From contig NZ_CP152052.1 of assembly GCF_038637725.1 (NCBI RefSeq), positions 1,471,501 to 1,535,500 on the forward strand: a stretch of 64,000 nucleotides of DNA. Reading direction: 5' to 3'. The notes beneath the pieces are model-generated. The model did not search any database, was not told the DNA's origin, and worked only from the letters and a program-made list of their open reading frames with translations. This document shows positions 59,118 through 64,000 of the stretch, piece after piece (position 1 is the stretch's first letter; each line of letters begins with the position of its first letter). The DNA comes from Psychrobacillus sp. FSL H8-0483. Its GTDB lineage: Bacteria; Bacillota; Bacilli; Bacillales_A; Planococcaceae. A program made the translations under genes and the position numbers.

Positions 59118-59374
59118 TTTTGTTCCTCCTAAATTTTAATAGATCTATTATTCTGTTTTTTTATGATATACATTGAATCTATAAAAAAAATTAAAGTAAC
59201 CACAGTAATTTTTGTAATTATGCAAATTTTGTTACTTCAACTCTCTCTCTTTTAATTTGTAATCAAATTCGAATTTAACACATTTACCATTCTATGAAAC
59301 TATTGTGAAATTTGAACGAAATTTAATGTATAAGGATTAAATTATTTTAATTGCTAAAAAATTAGGTGATAAAT

Positions 59375-59394
59375 AAAACGAATGTTCTTATAAT
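59375..59394 (+). promoter_or_regulatory. Decayed SOS box and -10
   Basis: AAAACGAATGTTCT (59375-59388), then TATAAT at 59389-59394, mirrors the intact operator at 61294 with three changes. The rest of 59118-59400 is AT-rich and shared with the promoter of the PepSY gene. Confidence 0.45.
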
Positions 59395-59415
59395 AAATAA
59401 AAGTAGGGAACGAGT

Positions 59416-59541
59416 GTGCGTAAAAGAAATTTGAATGTATTGGAATATGTGCAAATTGCTAAAATGATCTACATGAAAAACAGTGGTGAAATTAGTAAAG
59501 GGCGAGTAAAGGTGTTGAAACATCGTCCATTCATGAGTTGA
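59416..59541 (+). pseudogene. Truncated copy of the 61337 gene joined to integrase DNA
   Basis: Reads MRKRNLNVLEYVQIAKMIYM, then KNSGEISKGRVKVL, like the first half of the 61337 protein, then runs into the reverse of an integrase gene and stops. Confidence 0.65.
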
Positions 59542-59806
59542 CTCATACGGTGTTTTTCTTTTTTATTTTGCTTGAAGCATGGGCATAAACGTCAGCGGTT
59601 ATTTGGTAGCTAAAATGCCCAATTGTTTTTGGATATACTTCATATAGGTTTCTGCTTCCATCAATAAAACTACATAAGTATGACGTAATGATGGATTGGA
59701 AAGGTTTTAATTTCAGCTCTTTTAACGATACATTCAAATGTTTTAAATAGAAGTCCCTGTTAAAATTTCTTCGCCCGGCATCGCGCTTGAACCAAAGTAA
59801 AGGCAT
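59517..59806 (-). pseudogene. Tyrosine recombinase remnant (fourth)
   Basis: The end SYQITADVYAHASSKIKKKN is like the unit 1 and 3 integrases, but the part before it is badly shifted. No glnA tail lies next to it, unlike the other three remnants. Confidence 0.65.
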
Positions 59807-59872
59807 TCACCTATGTTTCCCTAGAAGAGTATCTTATAGTTGATAACATCTTAAATAACTGGAGGGGATAAC

Positions 59873-60655
59873 ATGGGATACTTTGTTACGGTAGAGCAGG
59901 GAGTAAAAGTATATGTAGAGGATGTAAACCCAGAGGGAAAGAAAACAATACTATTTATACATGGTTGGCCATTAAATCATAATCAGTTTGAATATCAGTT
60001 TAATGTTCTTCCTGCAATGGGATATCGTTGTATTGCCATTGACTGGAGAGGTTACGGTAATTCCGATAAACCAATCAGTGGCTACAATTTTGACAGATTG
60101 GCAGATGATGTTCATGCAGTAATAAGTACATTGCAGTTAAAAGATTTTACACTAGCAGGACACTCCACAGGAGGGGCTATCTCGATTCGATATATGGCTC
60201 GATATCAAGGTTATGGCGTTTCAAAACTTGTCCTAATAGACGCTCAATCTCCGTCTAGTGTACAAGAAGAAGTAGCAAATACGTTCATAACAGAAACACT
60301 TAATGATCGGCCTAATATGTTGCGGAGACTAACGGATATTTTCTTCTTCCAGTATATTACCGCTCCATTATCTGACTGGTTCTTTCAGCTAGGATTACAA
60401 GCCGCGGGTTGGTCGACTGCTGCGGTCATGATGTCATTGAGAGATGAGAATGTGTACAATGATCTTGGCAAAATATTAGTTCCTACGCTAATTATTCACG
60501 GCATACATGATAAAGTTGTTCCATTTAAAAATGCACAAGAAACAAACAAATTAATAAAAAATTCACAGCTTGTCCCATTTCAATACAGCGGCCATGCTCC
60601 TTTCTATGAAGAACGTGACAAGTTTAACCAGCTACTAATACAATTTATTGGATAA
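59873..60655 (+). CDS. Alpha/beta hydrolase
   Basis: A 260-residue hydrolase of the chloroperoxidase/esterase type. Oxyanion segment IHGWPLNHNQFE, nucleophile GHSTGG, acid in HGIHDKVVP and His in SGHAPFYEE give a complete triad. GGAGGGG lies 6 bases before the ATG. No partner genes; substrate unknown. Confidence 0.85.
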   Translation: MGYFVTVEQGVKVYVEDVNPEGKKTILFIHGWPLNHNQFEYQFNVLPAMGYRCIAIDWRGYGNSDKPISGYNFDRLADDVHAVISTLQLKDFTLAGHSTGGAISIRYMARYQGYGVSKLVLIDAQSPSSVQEEVANTFITETLNDRPNMLRRLTDIFFFQYITAPLSDWFFQLGLQAAGWSTAAVMMSLRDENVYNDLGKILVPTLIIHGIHDKVVPFKNAQETNKLIKNSQLVPFQYSGHAPFYEERDKFNQLLIQFIG

Positions 60656-60881
60656 TAATTTATCGATTGGGAATATTCAAGAGCTGCATGATAAGAAGCA
60701 CAGGCTACAGAAGATGCTTGAATTCTATTTGGACATCAAGAAGGGGACAGAGGATAAGATCGGTCAGTTGGAAGGGTTGAAATATCAAGTGGCTCGAATG
60801 AAGTATATGGAGAATAAATCTTATAAGCAGATTGCAGATGAATTAGGGAAATCGTATGGGTAAACGGAATGTGGCAAAAAT
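60648..60881 (+). pseudogene. Phage-type helix-turn-helix protein, frameshifted at its end
   Basis: Reads LHDKKHRLQKMLEFYLDIKK, GLKYQVARMKYMENKSYKQI and ADELGKSYG, then stops at 60863; the next frame gives RNVAKIR and a stop at 60881, the likely true end. The last part is a helix-turn-helix as in phage sigma-like regulators. Confidence 0.55.
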
Positions 60882-61077
60882 TAGATAAGTCTTTATTCAT
60901 TTTTAAGATTGTGCGATCTTGGCAGGTATCGGCAGCATCGTATTAAAGAATAAACCGATATATCCTGGGAGCGAATGAATTAATAAGAGGACGAATAATT
61001 TTTCCCCATAATAAACTAAACAAAGCATATGTAATCAGTCAGAACAGATCTAATTAAAAGTAACTCAAGCTGATTAT

Positions 61078-61200
61078 TTGAAAAACTTAATAACAATACA
61101 AAATAATCCTGAACTTTTGGTGAGAAAAGATATACGTCATTATTTAATGCCGAAGCGATTACATTATTAATTGGAATGAACGCTATTAGTAAGGAATGAT
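61078..61200 (+). pseudogene. Decayed copy of the 56719 gene
   Basis: LKNLITIQNNPELLVRKDIR followed by HYL and, after a shift, EAITLLIGMN matches the C-terminal part of the 56719 protein. A GAACGTCCACCC hairpin follows, as in the intact copy. Confidence 0.6.
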
Positions 61201-61293
61201 ATATGTAACACCATGGAACGTCCACCCGGACTTTCTTTTTGTTTTGTAAAGAACTAAAGGAAAGAAATTGGAGTAATTTACTAGTTATAAAAA

Positions 61294-61313
61294 CAAACGA
61301 ACGTTCGTATAAT
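61294..61313 (+). promoter_or_regulatory. LexA (SOS) box and -10 of YolD cassette
   Basis: CAAACGAACGTTCG matches the Bacillus SOS consensus CGAACRNRYGTTCG in 13 of 14 positions, and TATAAT (61308-61313) follows directly. LexA would block the promoter; DNA damage should turn the genes on. Confidence 0.7.
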
Positions 61314-61336
61314 GAAATTAAAAGGAGGAAACAAAT

Positions 61337-61558
61337 GTGCGTATAAACATTTTAAAAATATTAGAACATGATCAAATTGCTGAAATGATCTATATGAAAA
61401 ACAATGGTGAAATTACTAAAAGGCGAATAAAGGTATTAAGCGTAACAGAGGATTCATTCAAGGCTTACTGTTTTTTACGTAGTACAAAGCGGACTTTTAA
61501 AATAGATAACGTACTCGCATTTGTTCCTGTAATTAAGAAGGAGCGTGCAGTAATATGA
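61337..61558 (+). CDS. Small WYL-like protein of a YolD cassette
   Basis: A 73-residue protein from GTG with AAAGGAGG 8 bases before it. AEMIYMKNNGEITKRRIKVL is followed by YCFLRSTKRTFKIDNVLAF, the strand order of WYL-type small proteins often found before yolD. It overlaps the yolD-like gene by 4 bases. A truncated copy is at 59416. The usual uvrX polymerase gene of such cassettes is not seen. Confidence 0.65.
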   Translation: MRINILKILEHDQIAEMIYMKNNGEITKRRIKVLSVTEDSFKAYCFLRSTKRTFKIDNVLAFVPVIKKERAVI

Positions 61559-61938
61559 TTAGCAACACAGAATTTAATGAACTATTTGCAACGGTATACG
61601 AATCAGCAAAGTTAAAACATCGTGATGACAAGTGGGGTATGTCGATGATGTTGCCAGAGCATGTTGAGATGCTGAGGAATTATTATGATGAACAAAAGAA
61701 AGTACCTCGTCCAGAGCTAAACGAATGGGATTTAGAGATCTTACAAATAAGCCTAGAAAATGCAATGAAAAGTAAAGCAGATACAAAAATAAAATTGTGG
61801 AAAGATGGAGAGTTTTATTATAATAGGGGCATTATAGAGAGTGTGGATTTTACTAGAAGAACTATCGAATTACAGGATCCATTTTGTTTGTTGTCAATAA
61901 ATTTAGAGGAAATAGTTGATGTAACAATTGTGGAATAA
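61555..61938 (+). CDS. YolD-like protein
   Basis: A 127-residue YolD-family protein; DDKWGMSMMLPEHVEMLRNY is the family hallmark. YolD proteins go with Y-family polymerase UvrX in SOS operons and are thought to be UmuD-like helpers. It starts inside the stop of the gene before it, with GAAGGAG upstream. The polymerase partner is missing here. Confidence 0.8.
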   Translation: MISNTEFNELFATVYESAKLKHRDDKWGMSMMLPEHVEMLRNYYDEQKKVPRPELNEWDLEILQISLENAMKSKADTKIKLWKDGEFYYNRGIIESVDFTRRTIELQDPFCLLSINLEEIVDVTIVE

Positions 61939-61952
61939 GGGTGATATTATTT

Positions 61953-62105
61953 ATGGAAAAGTCTAAAGCAGAAATTGAATTAGAAGTTTTGATTAATAAG
62001 TTGTTAAAAACACGACCGCGTGTAGAAGCGATTGGTTATTTAGAATGGCTAGATAATTTGTCTGAATCCGATTTTAAAGATCAAACAGATTGTATAAAAT
62101 TATAG
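61953..62105 (+). CDS. Small protein after yolD, 50 residues
   Basis: AAGGGTGA lies 8 bases before the ATG. Reads MEKSKAEIELEVLINKLLKT and ends DNLSESDFKDQTDCIKL. It resembles the short helical third gene (YqzH-like) of SOS cassettes, but I am not certain. Too short for routine gene calls. Repeat copy C begins 25 bases after it. Confidence 0.55.
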   Translation: MEKSKAEIELEVLINKLLKTRPRVEAIGYLEWLDNLSESDFKDQTDCIKL

Positions 62106-62130
62106 ATTAGGTAGAAGTTGAACAAAAGGT

Positions 62131-62214
62131 CGGAAAGCGTCCGTCTGGAACGGAAATCAATACATTGGAAAAGGGACCATCTCTCAGTCACTATATGACT
62201 TTAGGGACAGCCCC
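62131..62214. repeat. 270-bp repeat, copy C (3' end only)
   Basis: 84 bases from CGGAAAGCGTCCGTCTGG to GGGACAGCCCC match the right ends of copies A and B. The left two thirds are missing. T run follows, so it may act as a terminator for the yolD cassette. Confidence 0.75.
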
Positions 62215-62322
62215 TTTTTTAGTTTATTTATTTTATATATAAAGCTCCTTTACACAAGAAAAGAAAGAGAACTTGCAAAATATCCGCCGTCAAAGAATTT
62301 GTCTGTTCATTTAAACTAGACC

Positions 62323-63729
62323 TTATAGTTCAGAAACTGGCACGATTTCATACCCTTCTGCTTTTAAGTATTTTAAAATAGGTTCTACTGCTTGTACGCT
62401 TGTGTCATGGATATCATGCATGAGAATGATGGAACCATCTTTAACATTTTCTTTAACAATTTTTAATATTTCATTTGGATTATGCGACTTCCAGTCCAAT
62501 GTATCTATTGTCCATAAAAATGTTGGGCTGCTGATAGAGTTCTGGATTTGTTTGTTAACAGCCCCATACGGTGGGCGAAACGCAGTCGGTTCTCTCCCAG
62601 TAGCACTCTTTATAGCTTCATTTGTTTTTTCAACTTCTTGAATTCCTTCTTCCTTACTTAAGGTAGTAAGGTCCTTATGATTCCAAGTGTGATTTCCTAA
62701 TTCATGTCCTTCATCTGCAACTTTTTTTGCAATCTCTGGATAAAAATCGACTCTGTTTCCCAGCATAAAGAAGGTTGCTTTTGCATCATATTTATCCAAT
62801 AGATCAATAATCTTCAATGTGTTCTTTGGATGTGGACCATCATCAAATGTAAGTGCCACTCGTTTACCACTTGTTGAAGCACCCGGTTTTTCCTCTTTTG
62901 CTATCGGTTTTTCCTTTGCACCATCTTTGTCGGCTTTTTCCTTATGATCCAGTAGTAATTTATCCTTCCATTCATCCGTAAGTAAATCTCGCATCTCATC
63001 TATTGGGATAGAGATTTCTGGCATGCCTGCTGCTCCAGCAGTTACTTCATATTTATCAAATTTAAATACAGCTGACTCTTCAGTGAAATACAGGTTTGAA
63101 AAATTGTTTTCTTCATTCATTGTCCATTCCTTTAAATCTTCTTCAAATAATAATGGGGCATATTCTGCCGATTCTTTGAATCTTTCATTTAATAGCCTAT
63201 ATAGTTGTTCCCTATTCTGTTTTGAATCCTTAAAGATTTTAGTTTGTGGAATAAATGTTCCTTTTTCTACATCTACCAGATAAATCTTTGCTTTTTCTTG
63301 ACCATTTGCTCCTACCACATAACTTCCTTCAGAAAATACAATAGAATATGTATTATCAGCGGTTAGATAGATATCCATAGTTAAGGATAAATTGGCCACA
63401 TGATTTTTAATAAACTCTTTATTTTCTTTAACAGAAATTAAGAAGTCTTTTTTAGTAGTAGACACATATTCTTCTATAACTGCGTTCAATTTGTTACTTT
63501 TAAACTTTGGGTAATGCATGGCAATGTGATAATTTTCTTTATCGGTTATATCTGTAATTAAATCTACTCCAGGATACTTAGAATACTCTATTATTGTTCC
63601 ATTGGTTTTCGCTTCTTGATTTACATCAGCCTTAGTATTTCCCTTTAGGTTTATAAAAAAATAACCAATAGAGAAGATGCAAATTATAAATATAATGCTA
63701 TACGATAGTTTCGTAGGTCTCATAAACAA
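62323..63729 (-). CDS. Peptidoglycan N-deacetylase, PdaC-like
   Basis: A 468-residue membrane-anchored enzyme: one N-terminal membrane helix (SIIFIICIFSIGYFFI), then a DUF4163/DUF3298 region (residues about 50-265), then a NodB deacetylase domain. NodB motifs: TFDDGPHPKNT, zinc His pair in GNHTWNHKDLT, RPPYG and LMHDIHD. The order and length fit B. subtilis PdaC, which deacetylates N-acetylmuramic acid and gives lysozyme resistance. The ribosome site AAGGAG lies upstream of the ATG on this strand. Confidence 0.88.
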   Translation of the reverse strand: MFMRPTKLSYSIIFIICIFSIGYFFINLKGNTKADVNQEAKTNGTIIEYSKYPGVDLITDITDKENYHIAMHYPKFKSNKLNAVIEEYVSTTKKDFLISVKENKEFIKNHVANLSLTMDIYLTADNTYSIVFSEGSYVVGANGQEKAKIYLVDVEKGTFIPQTKIFKDSKQNREQLYRLLNERFKESAEYAPLLFEEDLKEWTMNEENNFSNLYFTEESAVFKFDKYEVTAGAAGMPEISIPIDEMRDLLTDEWKDKLLLDHKEKADKDGAKEKPIAKEEKPGASTSGKRVALTFDDGPHPKNTLKIIDLLDKYDAKATFFMLGNRVDFYPEIAKKVADEGHELGNHTWNHKDLTTLSKEEGIQEVEKTNEAIKSATGREPTAFRPPYGAVNKQIQNSISSPTFLWTIDTLDWKSHNPNEILKIVKENVKDGSIILMHDIHDTSVQAVEPILKYLKAEGYEIVPVSEL

Positions 63730-64000
63730 ATGCTCCTTGTTGTTTTATTTCTTGGAATGTTGTAGCTGAAATGTTCCCTAACATAACGACCAAACGAATT
63801 CTATTCTATCACATATAAACATTATATGATTAAGAATATATGAGAAAAGCTAGCGAAATTAATATTATTTTGTTTTTGCAAATAAAAAGTAGTATATAAT
63901 GACCAACTGGATATGCTTTGATTCTATTTCTCCTTGTTTGCAAATTTTCTTCAAATAATAACGTTTCAAAGTTCTAGCGACTCTGAATAAAAGGCAATAA
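63730..64000. other. AT-rich end of window
   Basis: Presumably the upstream region of the deacetylase gene. I see no gene, RNA or repeat in it. Confidence 0.5.

Noticed and set aside
48165-64000. Fourth glnA tail marking the far end of unit 3
   Set aside because: I looked for the ACCCATGGGAACG core after 48164 and did not find it; the right end of unit 3 is therefore undefined.

Overview
This window comes from an AT-rich, low-GC Gram-positive, endospore-forming bacterium of the Bacillaceae/Planococcaceae type. The evidence is the outer spore-coat gene cotE next to mutS-mutL, the miaA-hfq and glnR-glnA pairs in the usual Bacillus order, a three-gene spore germination receptor operon, a CotJC-like coat fragment, a bacterial nitric-oxide synthase and a PdaC-type deacetylase. 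I cannot name the species from the sequence alone.

Region 1 (1-25 kb) looks like chromosomal backbone with accessory loci. It starts with the 3' end of ricA. Then come a TAXI-type TRAP transporter (receptor, DUF1850 protein, fused permease), a degenerate ABC-ATPase fused to a LytTR DNA-binding domain followed by a complete ABC transporter, a Fur-box-preceded MFS exporter, an AlkZ-related protein, selO, an M48 membrane protease, ctaB, a Ca-type P-ATPase, nos, a CynX/NimT-type MFS carrier, a second ABC exporter, a nucleotidyltransferase and a lipoprotein. Intergenic DNA here carries repeats: a 270-bp family with two long copies and one 3' fragment, one copy split by a 255-bp MITE with an 8-bp target duplication, plus other inverted-repeat elements.

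Region 2 (25-39.3 kb) is a dense core block: cotE, mutS, mutL, glpK, glpD, a lysophospholipase-like hydrolase, miaA, hfq, a rhodanese, a PLP lyase of the YnbB type, glnR and glnA. The glnRA promoter has two textbook GlnR boxes. GlpK has valine where the HPr-phosphorylated histidine (residue 230) is expected.

Region 3 (39.25 to at least 60 kb) is an accretion of integrative elements at the 3' end of glnA. The last codons of glnA recur at 44409 and 48116, in frame and with synonymous changes, each next to a decayed tyrosine-recombinase gene pointing back toward glnA. The first unit carries the germination receptor operon. The second carries a DUF3231 protein, a WGxxGxxG-type small secreted protein, prophage debris and a CotJC fragment. 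The third carries a GntR-regulated opine-dehydrogenase plus amino-acid ABC transporter cassette, then a patchwork of prophage, PepSY, alpha/beta-hydrolase and SOS-regulated YolD-type genes. Many genes here are truncated, frameshifted, duplicated or, in one case, split by an inversion.

Region 4 (62-64 kb) has a fragment of the 270-bp repeat and a pdaC-like peptidoglycan deacetylase.

The strongest candidate for something undescribed is the glnA-tail integration system: elements that enter glnA, replace its C-terminal codons with synonymous ones (in one unit followed at once by an intrinsic terminator), and carry sporulation and germination cargo.
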